Part shown: positions 44,503-53,971 of the stretch, in pieces
Position numbering within the stretch: position 1 is the first letter of the stretch
Layout of the letters: every line of letters starts with the position of its first letter
Origin: Streptomyces sp. HSG2
GTDB lineage: Bacteria; Actinomycetota; Actinomycetes; Streptomycetales; Streptomycetaceae
Length of the DNA: 64,000 nt
Reading direction: 5' to 3'
NCBI RefSeq assembly: GCF_016598575.1
Contig: NZ_CP066801.1
Coordinates: forward strand, 2,790,001-2,854,000
Made by a program: the position numbers and the translations under genes
The notes under the pieces: generated by a model
What the model was told of the DNA's origin: nothing
The model's database searches: none
What the model saw: only the letters and a program-made list of their open reading frames with translations

Positions 44503-45150
44503 TCACGTGCCCGGAGAGGGGTCGCCGAACCATCCGGAGGGGCGGCGGAACTGTTCGCCGCTCTGGTCGAGCGAAACGGTCAGTTCGTGGCACTGGTAGG
44601 ACCCCAGCTCTCCCTCGACTCTTTCCTCCAGTTCCTTCCGTAGCGTCTGGTCCACCCAGGGACCGGGACCCGTGATCGAGCTTCGCTCTACGAATCCCAG
44701 GACGAGTCCACCGCGCGTGGTGTATCGGCCGACGACGTCGGAGTTCGGGGGAATCTCGAGTTCGCCCTCCGGAACGACGACACCCAGCGCGTCGTGGTCC
44801 CAGTCGTGGCAGACGACCCGCGCGCTCTCGCCGGCCTCAAGCGAGCCGTAGACGTGGGAGTTCAACTGCCGTCGGGCCCGGAGATTCTCTTGGGTGGCCA
44901 TCCTCACCTCGACGAAGACGGGTTCCTTCTCCAGTTCGGCGCAGATGTCGACCGTCAACGGGTAGCCGAGGTCGTCGCGCTCCTCGAGTTCCAGCTCACA
45001 GTGTTCGCCCCCACCGAGGAGGTCGGAGCGGTCCGGCGTGGAGGCTTGGGACTGGTCGACGGCCTCGCCACAGGCGGTCGAACCGAGGGAAAGAGTCAGG
45101 AGCCACGCCAGGCCCACGAGCCTGGCGCGTGTTCGGGGCGACGGGTGCAA
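44503..45150 (-). CDS. Lipoprotein gene severed from its ribosome binding site by an IS4-type element
   Basis: 215 residues from TTG 45150. Signal peptide with Arg residues and lipobox-like Gly-Ser-Thr-Ala-Cys near residue 27; the mature part has four more cysteines in two spaced groups, suggesting disulphides. The start codon lies inside the 11-bp target duplication. Joining the flanks without the element puts GGAGAAGG just upstream of TTG, whereas now the element end precedes it and no ribosome site remains. Probably silent. Function unknown. Confidence 0.7.
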   Translation of the reverse strand: MHPSPRTRARLVGLAWLLTLSLGSTACGEAVDQSQASTPDRSDLLGGGEHCELELEERDDLGYPLTVDICAELEKEPVFVEVRMATQENLRARRQLNSHVYGSLEAGESARVVCHDWDHDALGVVVPEGELEIPPNSDVVGRYTTRGGLVLGFVERSSITGPGPWVDQTLRKELEERVEGELGSYQCHELTVSLDQSGEQFRRPSGWFGDPSPGT

Positions 45151-45154
45151 CGGC

Positions 45155-46730
45155 CAATGCCACGTAGCGTAAGTTGATCAAGCTGTCCGGGTGGTCTGCT
45201 CTGGCAGGTTGACCAGGCGTACGGTGGGTGGCCCAGCGTGGCGGACACCGCGGTCGTCGGGTCGTTTTGCCGCGAATCGGCTGCGTCGTACGCGTTTGAC
45301 CTTGCGGGGGTAACTGCGGTGGCGGCGCCGGGGGTTGAGGTGGCGTTTGCGGGTGATCTCCCGCTGGATCTCGGTGACGGCGGCAGCCAGGTCCTCAGGG
45401 GGAAACGGCCGCCGGATCGGCGATCCGGCGGCGCACGATCCGCAGCGTGCGGGTGGGGCTGAGCCGGTCGGGGTCGAGCCCGGCCTCCGAGGCCGCCCGG
45501 CACATCAGAGCGGCGAGGGTGTACTGCGTCAGCAGCAGCCCGAACACCTCCTGTTCGACCAGCTCGGGGCTCTTGGAGCGCAGCATCCGGCCGACCGGGT
45601 CGAGCAGCTCCTTCAAGATCTTGTTGGCGGTCTCGTGCTCCCACCGCTCGGCATAGGTGTGTGCCAGCAGAGGTGCGGGATGGGCGGCGGGGTCGGTGAG
45701 CGTGGTGAGCAGGCAGAACAGCTCGCGGTCGGTCGTGTCCCCGCGGTCTTCGACCTCGTACTCCACCACCCGTACCAGCCGGGCCCGTTCGGGGTCGGGT
45801 TCTGCTCCGGCGCGGGCGGCCTGGAGCAGGCGCGCGCGGGCGGCGGTTGTGACCGACGGCGCGTAGATGAGCGCCAGGTAGGAGCCGTCGCCCAGGTCCT
45901 TCACCCTGGGCAGTTCCGGGCCGGCTCCGACCCGCCACAGCAGCTCGGCCCCGGTCTGCGCGGCCCGGCACCACAGATCGAAGCCGAAGAGCCCGGCGTC
46001 CGCGGTGGCCAGCATGCCCTCCTCGAGGTAGTCGAGCAGACCGGCGAGCAGGGTGCGCTCGCCGCTGCCCTTGCCGTGGCACGGGGCGATCTCGGCGGCC
46101 AGCGGAGCGCGGGGTCCGTCCTCGATCAGAGTGAGCAGACGCAGCTGGGGGAAAGCGGAGCGCTCGCCGGCCGATCCGGGGTAACCGTAGGCGCCCGCGT
46201 TGGAGGGGGTGTCGGGCATGTCGAGGGTGGTGCCGTCGAAGGAGACCAGCCGCAGGCTGCCCAGATGGGCGCCGACGGTCAGCAGATCGGCGACCGGCAC
46301 CGCGGTGCGGCGGAAGACCTCGCGCATCACCTGCGGGCCCAGCCGCTTGCGGGCCTGGGTAATCGCGCTGGCAGTGGGCACGGGATCGCCGCTGCGGCAG
46401 GCACCCAGGCGGGCCAGTGGCTCGATCATGCGGGCGGCGACCTCCTCGTAGTCCTCGCCGCGGAACAGCGCCAAGCCCATGAGCAGGTAGACCACCACAT
46501 GCGGGGGCAGCTTGCCGTCGGAGCGGCGAGCCTGCCTGCCGTACTCGGCCACCACCTCGTCGATCACATCACGCGAGACATCGGCGGCCAGGACCCCCAC
46601 GGAGACCAGATCCTGCAACTTCCGTTCCCGCAACGCGTCCTGATCCATGCCCGGCACGGTAGCCAACCCGACGGGCGGGGTGACGCGAACCCACCCCAAC
46701 AACAAGATCAACTTACGCTACGTGGCATTG
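45155..46730. mobile_element. IS4-family insertion sequence (1576 bp)
   Basis: Perfect terminal inverted repeats of 25 bp start CAATGCCACGTAGCG. Flanked by an 11-bp direct repeat GGTGCAACGGC (45144-45154 and 46731-46741), a duplication length usual for IS4 elements. Carries one transposase gene on the minus strand, which is frameshifted. Confidence 0.93.
45178..46711 (-). pseudogene. IS4-family transposase with C-terminal frameshift
   Basis: The first 438 residues are in one frame, ending at 45395. Catalytic Asp in Val-Ser-Phe-Asp-Gly-Thr, Asp in Thr-Ala-Asp-Ala-Gly and the Tyr-x-x-Arg-Trp-x-x-Glu signature with the catalytic Glu are all present. A five-G run at 45398-45402 (C's in the coding strand) is one base too long for the frame that continues as a basic tail of about 70 residues, Pro-Glu-Asp-Leu-Ala-Ala-Ala-Val, up to the stop at 45178. 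Either a mutation, a sequencing error or a slippage site. Confidence 0.82.
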
Positions 46731-46932
46731 GGTGCAACGGCCTTCTCCGTTCCGAGGGAGCGATCTTCTATGACGAGGTGATGGCGGAGGCGGGAAGCCG
46801 GCAGCGGGCGGGTGACGTCCCGTCGGGCGGGCGTCGAGAACTCGACGCGGGCACGACGACGCCCGCTCCACCGCGTTTCGCGTCCCCTGGTGCGAGGCGG
46901 CGGCGAGGCACCGTCGTCGGGGGGTACGCCGA

Positions 46933-48276
46933 TCACGAGGGCTGCCACCGTACGAGGTAGATGTTCATTTCTCCGGTGCGCTTCACGTTGACCACCTCGA
47001 AATGTCCGATGGTGTCGCCCGCCTTGACGCAGTACCGGTTCCCGGTGGCGAGTTCGTCGCGGAACACCTGTTGTTTCGCCGCGATCTCGGCACAGGCGCT
47101 GGGGCCGGGAATCGGGTCGTCGTCGGGGACGATTCCGAGAGCGACGTCACTGTCGCCCGGTGTGATGTAGGGGTCGACGCCCGAGTTGCTCTGCACTCGC
47201 ACCTCGTTCCCCAGGGACGACGGATCGCCCGCGCGGTCGAGGGAGAAGGAACCGTAAGGCGCGCTGAAGTCGGCGTTCCAGGTGACGAGGTAACCCTCTT
47301 CCTCCGGGACCGCCAGCGCGCTGCCCGAAGTGCCGGACGGTTCCGGCCGGGGGTCAGGGGTCTCCTCGGTTTCGGTCGGCGTCGCTTCGGTCGTCGGTGA
47401 CGGGTCGTCGACGACTGTGGGTGAGGGGGCGCTCACGATGGTGGGCGTGGAATCCGGGGGGACGTTCTCGCCGGCGGTCGTGCCGGCGGGTTCGGTGACG
47501 CGATGGATCAGGTAGGCGCCCAGGGCGAGGGCGACGACCGCGCCCGCGACGACGACCGTGGTGGCGTTGCGCCGTTTGCCGGCGATCTTCGTCGGTGTGT
47601 CGCCGGGGGGCAACGCGCCGACCGAGGCGGGTCGCGGACCGGCGACGGGCGGAGGGGTGTCGTCGGCGGGCGGTGTGGGGGTGGGTTCCGCCGCGTCGAG
47701 CGCGTCGAGTCGCGCGGTGACGGCGTCCCGCCGCGCGCAGAGGTCCTGGCGACGGAGTTCGAGTTGTCTGATCCGTTCGTCCTGTTGTCGCTCCCGCGCG
47801 GGGTCGGGTGCCTCACCGTCGCGCAGCCCTTGCCGGTAGCGCTCACGTTCGCCCATGACGTGGCGCAACTCCTCGTGGGCGGTCTCGATCTCCGTGACGA
47901 GTTCGTCGCGTTGCCGGGTCCGGCAGAACTCCTCCCACATGCGTTGATGCACGGCGTTGTGGCTCGATTCCGCCAGTCGTCGCAGCAGGTGTTCGTAGGC
48001 GCGGTGGGTGGCGTGCAGAACATCGGGAGTGATGTTGCTGCGATTCCGGGCCTGCTCGAGGAGCCGCGTCAGGTACTTGTAAGGGGGGACACGTGGAGAA
48101 CGCTCGTGTTCGTAGTTGCAGATCGTCGACTTGTGCACGCCGATCAACTCGCCGCAGGCCTCCTGACTCATGTTCGCCTGCTCGCGAAGGGACTTGATCC
48201 GACGAGCGAAATCCTTCCGTTCTTCCTCCGGGTCGCCGCCGGGCCGGGGAAGTTTCTCGCCGCTCTCTTCCTTCAC
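46933..48276 (-). CDS. Membrane-anchored XRE-type protein with coiled coil and extracellular domain
   Basis: 447 residues from GTG 48276 (AGGAGG seven bases upstream). Helix-turn-helix near residues 25-75 (Met-Ser-Gln-Glu-Ala-Cys-Gly-Glu-Leu-Ile), long charged coiled coil near 100-190 (Glu/Arg/Gln-rich), Pro/Thr linker, one transmembrane helix near 238-256, then a Thr/Pro linker and an exported domain of about 130 residues with two cysteines. The plan suggests an outside signal passed through the coil to a DNA-binding or protein-binding head. No close known relative comes to mind. Confidence 0.8.
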   Translation of the reverse strand: MKEESGEKLPRPGGDPEEERKDFARRIKSLREQANMSQEACGELIGVHKSTICNYEHERSPRVPPYKYLTRLLEQARNRSNITPDVLHATHRAYEHLLRRLAESSHNAVHQRMWEEFCRTRQRDELVTEIETAHEELRHVMGERERYRQGLRDGEAPDPARERQQDERIRQLELRRQDLCARRDAVTARLDALDAAEPTPTPPADDTPPPVAGPRPASVGALPPGDTPTKIAGKRRNATTVVVAGAVVALALGAYLIHRVTEPAGTTAGENVPPDSTPTIVSAPSPTVVDDPSPTTEATPTETEETPDPRPEPSGTSGSALAVPEEEGYLVTWNADFSAPYGSFSLDRAGDPSSLGNEVRVQSNSGVDPYITPGDSDVALGIVPDDDPIPGPSACAEIAAKQQVFRDELATGNRYCVKAGDTIGHFEVVNVKRTGEMNIYLVRWQPS

Positions 48277-48497
48277 GGTTTTGCCTCCTGTCGGAACTGA
48301 CGTTGCGGTACGTCGATTTCACCCGCGGTGTCGGTTGTTCTTCCGCGACCGACGAAGTGCCTGACACGGTCTCTCCATCAGCCCGTCAGCGCGGTGAAAC
48401 CGGATGGTCGACATCTCGCTCGCGGGGTCGTTTCTCCACCTTCCTCCTCGGCATCGGAGAGGGAGGGATCGGTGAATTCCTCTTCTCGGGAGACGCA

Positions 48498-48665
48498 ATG
48501 GACAACAGCCCCGACCCGCGGCAGCAGACCCTGACGGTGCTGGTGCTCGTGCTCGTCGGCGTCGTCGCGGGGTACGCCGCCTACGGCAGCCCACAACTCG
48601 CGGGCGCGCTCACGGCCGCGGCGGCCGTCGCCGCCCTCGTCTGGATGGTGCTGACGGGTCGATAG
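48498..48665 (+). CDS. Small membrane protein
   Basis: 55 residues from ATG 48498. Two hydrophobic helices (about 12-30 and 33-51) joined by a Gly/Ser/Pro turn, with an Asp/Pro-rich start. Divergent from the membrane-anchored XRE-type gene. Function unknown. Confidence 0.6.
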   Translation: MDNSPDPRQQTLTVLVLVLVGVVAGYAAYGSPQLAGALTAAAAVAALVWMVLTGR

Positions 48666-49046
48666 CCGACCCACCCGTGCGGGAGGCGTCGTCCCGTCGG
48701 CCCGCCTGCGACGACGGGACACGGCTCTCGCCCGACACCGCCGCCCCGACACACCGTCCCCGCGCATGGCCCCCCCGATGAGCGTGGTCCCGCCCGTCAC
48801 TCCCACCTCCGACAAAGCTAGCCACCCCGAATGGCCAGAGGGGGAGAAATCACGGAATAAGATCCCCGTCGCCCCCCCCACGGGGACGGACCGACCGAAA
48901 CGCGCCCTCGGCCGGTACGCGCCGCGGGGCGGATGTCGCCGGCCCGCCCGGGACGGTGGCCGGCGCGGCGGCGTGGGTGGTCTCCGCTCCGCCGGGAGCC
49001 TCCGGGAAACCCGCGCGTGTCGCGCGCCACGTCCTAGACTTGGCGC
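48666..49046. other. Intergenic region upstream of nur
   Basis: About 380 bp, no credible gene. A TAGACT -10 element at 49035-49040 lies immediately before the nur GTG, with no ribosome site, so nur is probably leaderless. Confidence 0.55.
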
Positions 49047-49484
49047 GTGGCGAGCACCGACTGGAAGAGCGATCTGCGGCGGCGTGGGTATCGGCTGACG
49101 CCCCAGCGTCAGCTCGTGCTGGAGGCGGTGGGGGCGCTGGAGCACGCGACCCCGGACGGCATCCTCGCCGAGGTGCGGAAGACCGCCTCGGGGGTGAACG
49201 TCTCCACCGTCTACCGCACGCTGGAGCTGTTGGAGGAGCTGGGCCTCGTCAGCCACGCGCACCTCGGTCACGGCGCGCCCACGTACCACCTGGCCGACCG
49301 GCACCACCACATCCACCTGGTCTGCAGGGACTGTGGCGAGGTGATCGAGGCGGAGCTGGCGGTGGCGGAGGAGTTCACCGCCAAGCTGCGCGAGCGCTTC
49401 GGCTTCGAGACCGATCTCAAGCACTTCGCGATCTTCGGACGGTGTCGTGACTGCTCCGTCGAGGGCACGGCGGGACGGACGTAG
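49047..49484 (+). CDS. nur: Nickel-uptake regulator Nur (Fur family)
   Basis: 145 residues from GTG 49047. Fur fold: winged helix with Arg-Gly-Tyr-Arg-Leu-Thr-Pro-Gln-Arg near residue 13 and Val-Ser-Thr-Val-Tyr-Arg-Thr-Leu near 51, and a metal-binding half with His-His-His-Ile-His-Leu-Val-Cys-x-x-Cys near 88 and a C-terminal Cys-x-x-Cys near 135. S. coelicolor Nur represses nickel transport and sodF and lies in the same gene order. Distinguished from Fur/Zur paralogues by context and memory of its sequence. Confidence 0.88.
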   Translation: MASTDWKSDLRRRGYRLTPQRQLVLEAVGALEHATPDGILAEVRKTASGVNVSTVYRTLELLEELGLVSHAHLGHGAPTYHLADRHHHIHLVCRDCGEVIEAELAVAEEFTAKLRERFGFETDLKHFAIFGRCRDCSVEGTAGRT

Positions 49485-49493
49485 GCTGAGCGT

Positions 49494-50459
49494 ATGAAGA
49501 GTCCCCTGTTGTCCCTGCCCGGCGCCGTCCCCGCCGAGGGTGTGGACGAAGGCGTCGCGGCGCACTACGGCGATCTGTTCCGCGAGCAGCGTTCGCTGGC
49601 CGAGGGCGTCGGGTTCGTGGATCTCTCGCATCGCGGTGTGGTCGCGGTGACCGGCGAGGACCGGTTGAGCTGGTTGCACCTGCTGCTCACCCAGCACGTC
49701 AGCGAGCTGCCGGTGGGCGAGGCCACCGAGGCGCTGATCCTCTCGGCCAACGGCCACATCGAGCACGCCCTCTACCTCGTCGACGACGGCGCGACCGTCT
49801 GGGCCCACGTCGAGCCGGGCACCACCCAGGCGCTGATCGACTACCTGGAGTCGATGAGGTTCTTCTACCGGGTCGAGGTCGCCGACCGGACCGCCGGCAC
49901 GGCCGTGGTCCACCTGCCCGCGGGCTCGATCACCGAGGCGCCCGCGGGCGCCGTCGTCCGCGAGACCCCGTACGGGCGTGACCTGTTCCTGCCCCGAGCC
50001 GACCTGGAGTCGTTCGCCGAGACCGCCGGGCCGCCGGCGGGGCTCCTCGCCCACGAGGCGCTGCGGGTCGAGCGGCATCGGCCCCGCCTCGGCTTCGAGA
50101 CCGATCACCGGACCATCCCGCACGAGCTGGGCTGGATCGGCACGGCGGTGCACCTCCAGAAGGGGTGCTATCGCGGGCAGGAGACGGTCGCCCGGGTCCA
50201 CAACCTGGGCAAGCCGCCGCGTCGCCTGGTCTTCCTGCACCTGGACGGCAGCGAGGTCCACCTGCCGGCCCCCGGGGCCGAGCTGCGCCTCGCGGACGAC
50301 GGCCCCGATTCCCGCAAGGTCGGGTTCGTGACGACCTCCGTGCGCCACCACGAGCTGGGCCCGGTGGCGCTCGCCCTGGTCAAGCGGAACGTGCCGGTCG
50401 AGGCGCGTCTCCTGGCCGGGGAGACGGCCGCCGCGCAGGAGACCGTGGTCTCGCCCTGA
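49494..50459 (+). CDS. YgfZ-type tetrahydrofolate-binding Fe-S assembly factor
   Basis: 321 residues, ten bp after nur. GcvT-like fold with the YgfZ signature Lys-Gly-Cys-Tyr-Arg-Gly-Gln-Glu-Thr near residue 223. YgfZ proteins use folate to help build or repair iron-sulfur clusters. May be cotranscribed with nur. Confidence 0.88.
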   Translation: MKSPLLSLPGAVPAEGVDEGVAAHYGDLFREQRSLAEGVGFVDLSHRGVVAVTGEDRLSWLHLLLTQHVSELPVGEATEALILSANGHIEHALYLVDDGATVWAHVEPGTTQALIDYLESMRFFYRVEVADRTAGTAVVHLPAGSITEAPAGAVVRETPYGRDLFLPRADLESFAETAGPPAGLLAHEALRVERHRPRLGFETDHRTIPHELGWIGTAVHLQKGCYRGQETVARVHNLGKPPRRLVFLHLDGSEVHLPAPGAELRLADDGPDSRKVGFVTTSVRHHELGPVALALVKRNVPVEARLLAGETAAAQETVVSP

Positions 50460-50508
50460 CGGCCGGCCGGTCGGGGCGGAGCGGCCCACGGGGAAGTCTC
50501 GCGGGAGG

Positions 50509-50934
50509 TCAGACCTCCAACAGCACGGTGAAGGGTCCGTCGTTCGACATCTCCACCCGCATCCGGGCGCCGAACCGCCCCGTGGCCACGGTGGCGCCCG
50601 AGGACCGCAGCCGGGCGACGACCTCCTCGACCAGGGGCTCGGCGAGTTCGCCGGGCGCCGCGGCGCCCCAGGAGGGGCGGCGGCCCTTGCGCGCGTCTCC
50701 GTACAGCGTGAACTGGCTGACCACCAGAAGTGGGGCACCCGTGTCGGCGCAGGACCGCTCGTCGTGGAGGACGCGCAGGGTCCACAACTTGCGCGCCATC
50801 CGCGCCGCCGTCTCCGCGGTGTCCTCGTGGGTGACGCCGACGAGGACACAGAGTCCCTCACCCTCGATCGCGCCGACCGTCTCGCCCGCCACGACGACAC
50901 TCGCGCCGTCCACTCTCTGTACCACCGCACGCAT
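50509..50934 (-). CDS. dtd: D-aminoacyl-tRNA deacylase Dtd
   Basis: 141 residues. Family motifs: Arg-Ala-Val-Val-Gln-Arg-Val at the start, Ser-Gln-Phe-Thr-Leu-Tyr-Gly-Asp near 76 (active-site Gly-rich and Ser-Gln region) and Asn-Asp-Gly-Pro-Phe-Thr near 131 (usually Asn-x-Gly-Pro-Val-Thr). Removes D-amino acids from mischarged tRNA. Convergent with the YgfZ gene. Confidence 0.93.
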   Translation of the reverse strand: MRAVVQRVDGASVVVAGETVGAIEGEGLCVLVGVTHEDTAETAARMARKLWTLRVLHDERSCADTGAPLLVVSQFTLYGDARKGRRPSWGAAAPGELAEPLVEEVVARLRSSGATVATGRFGARMRVEMSNDGPFTVLLEV

Positions 50935-51103
50935 GGCGCCATCATGCCGTGCGCCGTTCGGGTGCCGACGCGCGGCCCGGAGCGCCGTGAGTTTTCCCTC
51001 CCTACCCACCCATCTGGGGCCGTTCGGGGGCACTCGGTCACATAGCGGCCACAAGGGGTGGCACGATGCTCTCGGACGCCGGTCGAGGAAACGGTAGAGG
51101 CGC

Positions 51104-51760
51104 ATGAGTACATCGAGCACCGGGCACCAGCCGCCCGGACTCGTCCCGTCGACATACCCCGGTGCCCGGGAGGGCATCCGGCCACCCGTGCAGCGCACGG
51201 ACAGCCCGGAGCTGTCGGCCGGGCCACCGGGGCCCGATCCGACCGCGCCGAGCCTGCCCGAGCTGCGGGGGCTCCGCCGGGAGGCGCGGCGTGAGGAGGC
51301 CGACCTCAGCTACCTGCGGCGCTTGCTCCAGGGGCGGATCGACATCCTGCGGGCGGAGCTGGACCGGCGTGGCCGCGGGCCGGGCCCGGACCCCGCGCCC
51401 CCCGGCGCCCATGCCGTCGAGCCCGACCGGACCGAGACGGCCGTCGTGGACCGTCTCGCCGAGATCCTCACCGACGGGCCCGCCCGATACCGCTCCTCGG
51501 CACGTCACGTGACCCTCGGTACGCCGCGCGGCGAGGAGTGTCGGCGGATGGCCGACGAGGTGTTCGACGAGGTCGGCCTGTCCGACCTCACGGCGCTCAC
51601 CGGATCGGAGTTGACGTCGGCCATGGCACGCCTGGTCCGCTTCGAGCAACAGGTCTCCCAGCGGCGTCGACGCGTGCAGGGCGCGGCCGACGAGTGGAGC
51701 GCCGAGATCGCCCGCCGCTACCGGGACGGCGAGGCTCGGGTGGAGGACCTGCTGGGCTGA
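51104..51760 (+). CDS. rsiG: Anti-sigma factor RsiG (c-di-GMP-armed, targets WhiG)
   Basis: 218 residues. Two helices each carry the complete RsiG signature E(X)3S(X)2R(X)3Q(X)3D: first beginning near residue 65 (with the Glu-Ala-Asp-Leu-Ser run), second near residue 188 (Glu-Gln-Gln-Val-Ser run). In Streptomyces venezuelae RsiG bound to a c-di-GMP dimer through these two motifs sequesters sigma WhiG and delays sporulation. The N-terminal 50 residues are Pro/Gly-rich. Every key residue is present, so it should be functional. Confidence 0.93.
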   Translation: MSTSSTGHQPPGLVPSTYPGAREGIRPPVQRTDSPELSAGPPGPDPTAPSLPELRGLRREARREEADLSYLRRLLQGRIDILRAELDRRGRGPGPDPAPPGAHAVEPDRTETAVVDRLAEILTDGPARYRSSARHVTLGTPRGEECRRMADEVFDEVGLSDLTALTGSELTSAMARLVRFEQQVSQRRRRVQGAADEWSAEIARRYRDGEARVEDLLG

Positions 51761-51932
51761 CCGGCGCCGCGGACCGCCGGGAGTCGCCACTCGGGCGCCC
51801 GCTCGGGTGTGGCCCCGGCTGCGGCGGTCTCGGGACTCCGACCGTGCCCCGGGGCGGCGTGGCGGCGGGATCAGGGCGCCGGTGGGACGAAAACCCCGTG
51901 CGTCGGCCGTGACCGCTGTCTACGGTGAGCCG

Positions 51933-53189
51933 ATGAGCCACCCTTCCGACGTCGACATCCGCCCCGTCGTCGAGTCCGAGATGCCCGATTGGGGCCGCGC
52001 TTTCAACACCGCCTTCCTGCTGGAACCGACCTCGCCGGACGAGGTGGTGCGGGCTCGGGGCCACCTCTTCGTTCCGGGACGTCTGCTCGGAGCCTTCGAC
52101 GGGGATCGCTGTGTCGCCACCTTCCGTTCCTTCGATCAGGAGGTGACCGCCGTCGGCGGCGCCCTTGTTCCCGCCAACGCGGTGTCCGCCGTCGCCGTGG
52201 CCCCCACCCATCGTCGGCGGGGGCTGCTCTCCCGCATGATGGCCCGGGACCTGGCGGCGGCCAGGGAGCGCGGTGACGTCCTCGCCACCCTCATCGCGGC
52301 GGAGTATCCGATCTACGGCCGCTACGGCTTCGGTCCGGCCACCACGACGACCGAGTGGACCGTGGACGTGCCGCGAGCCGGTCTTGACCCGCGCTGGGCG
52401 GGACCGGACGACGGCGGTCGACTCGACTTGGTCGGCGGTGCGGAGGTTCGCGAGCTGGGCCCGGAGCTGTTCGAGCGCTTGCGCCGGTCCCGGCCGGGCG
52501 CCGTCGGCAAGCCTCCGCACTGGTGGCGGTCGCAGACCGGTGACCTGCGCTTCGACGCGGACTGGAAGGAGCCCTTCTTCGTCGTGTACCGATCTGCCCG
52601 GGGCGTCGTGGAGGGCATGGCCGCCTATACCGCGGACGACCGGTGGGGCGACGCGAAGCAGCCGCAGAACACTCTGTCCGTGCGGTGGCTGATCGGGGTG
52701 ACCCCCGTCGCCGAGGAGGCCCTCTGGCGTTTCCTGTGCTCGGTCGACTGGGTGACCACGGTCAAGAGCGGCTGGCGCGCGCCGGACGACCTGCTGCCCC
52801 AGTTCCTCCCCGACCCCCGGGCCGCGCACGTCACCACCCATGCCGACTGGCTGTGGCTGCGGCTGCTGGACGTCCCTCGTGCCCTGGAGGCGCGGACGTA
52901 CGAGTCGCCGGGGGCCCTGGTGCTGGACGTGGTCGACCCGGCCGGCCTGGCCGGCGGGCGGTGGCGGTTGGAGGCGGCGGAGAGCGGCGAGGCGTCCTGC
53001 GTGGCGACCACCGAGAGCGCGGACCTCGTCCTGGACGTGCGCTCCCTGGCGACGCTCTGGCTGGGCGACGAATCGACGGCACGGCTGGCGGCGCTCGGTC
53101 GGGTGGAGGAGGAGCGTCCGGGCGCCCTGCGGACGGCGGACCGGATGCTGCGCACGGCCCGTAGGCCGTGGTGCCCGGACATGTTCTGA
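51933..53189 (+). CDS. Eis-like GNAT acetyltransferase with SCP2-type C-terminal domain
   Basis: 418 residues from ATG 51933. GNAT domain with the acetyl-CoA loop [10 protein letters not shown] near residue 89, then [10 protein letters not shown] near 126, characteristic of Eis-type enzymes. The second half has an aberrant GNAT and a C-terminal SCP2-like fold. Members acetylate amines including aminoglycosides; the natural substrate is uncertain. Confidence 0.9.
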   Translation: MSHPSDVDIRPVVESEMPDWGRAFNTAFLLEPTSPDEVVRARGHLFVPGRLLGAFDGDRCVATFRSFDQEVTAVGGALVPANAVSAVAVAPTHRRRGLLSRMMARDLAAARERGDVLATLIAAEYPIYGRYGFGPATTTTEWTVDVPRAGLDPRWAGPDDGGRLDLVGGAEVRELGPELFERLRRSRPGAVGKPPHWWRSQTGDLRFDADWKEPFFVVYRSARGVVEGMAAYTADDRWGDAKQPQNTLSVRWLIGVTPVAEEALWRFLCSVDWVTTVKSGWRAPDDLLPQFLPDPRAAHVTTHADWLWLRLLDVPRALEARTYESPGALVLDVVDPAGLAGGRWRLEAAESGEASCVATTESADLVLDVRSLATLWLGDESTARLAALGRVEEERPGALRTADRMLRTARRPWCPDMF

Positions 53190-53305
53190 TCCCGTGTCCG
53201 ACTCCGGTTCGGGCGCCCCGGCGCCTCCCCCTGCCCGATCCGCGGCGGGAGGCTGCCGGGGGCGCCGATCGGCGCCCCGTCGAGATGGGCGCGTAGGCTC
53301 CGGGC

Positions 53306-53914
53306 ATGGAGGAGACGGGGCTCAGGGAACGCAAGATGCGACGGACCCGCGGGACGTTGTCGGACCGGGCCGTGCGGCTCTTCGTCGAGCGGGGCTTCGA
53401 CGCGGTGTCCGTGGCCGAGGTGGCCGCGGCGGCCGAGGTGTCCAAACCGACGCTCTTCCGGTACTTCCCCACCAAGGAGGACCTGGTCCTGCACCGCATC
53501 GCCGACCACGAGGGCGAGGCGGCCCGGGTGGTCGCCGAGAGTGCGGAGCCGCCGTTGCGCGCACTGCTCCGGCACTTCCTCGCCGGTCTCGACCGGGGCG
53601 ACCCGGTGACCGGCCTCAGCGACGATCCGGAGGTGCTCGCCTTCCACGCGTTGCTCTACGGCACCCCCACCCTGGTCGCTCGACTGCACACGCATCTGGA
53701 ACGAGCCGAGGCCGCGCTGGCCGAGGAACTCGGTGGGGATCTCGATGCCCGTCTGGCGGCCGGTCAGATCGTCTGCGTGCGCCGGGTCCTGGCTCAGGAG
53801 AACTGGCGGAGGCTCTCCGAGGGTGCCTCGGTGGCGGACGTCAGGCCGGACGCGGTGGCGGCTGCCGAGCGAGCCTTCGGCACGCTCGCGGCCGGGCTGC
53901 CGAACCTGGCGTAG
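53306..53914 (+). CDS. TetR-family transcriptional regulator
   Basis: 202 residues. TetR helix-turn-helix near 10-55 (Phe-Val-Glu-Arg-Gly-Phe-Asp-Ala-Val-Ser-Val, Val-Ser-Lys-Pro-Thr-Leu-Phe-Arg-Tyr-Phe) and a ligand domain. Lies 57 bp upstream of the helicase gene on the same strand, so it may control it. Ligand unknown. Confidence 0.9.
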   Translation: MEETGLRERKMRRTRGTLSDRAVRLFVERGFDAVSVAEVAAAAEVSKPTLFRYFPTKEDLVLHRIADHEGEAARVVAESAEPPLRALLRHFLAGLDRGDPVTGLSDDPEVLAFHALLYGTPTLVARLHTHLERAEAALAEELGGDLDARLAAGQIVCVRRVLAQENWRRLSEGASVADVRPDAVAAAERAFGTLAAGLPNLA

Positions 53915-53971
53915 AGGAGAGACTCGATAAAAAATGTAACTCGGTAACGTTCGCGGGCTAGGGTCGCCGTC

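Noticed and set aside
53915..53971. Rifamycin-associated element before the helicase gene
   Set aside because: The 57-bp gap holds no long inverted repeat resembling that element.
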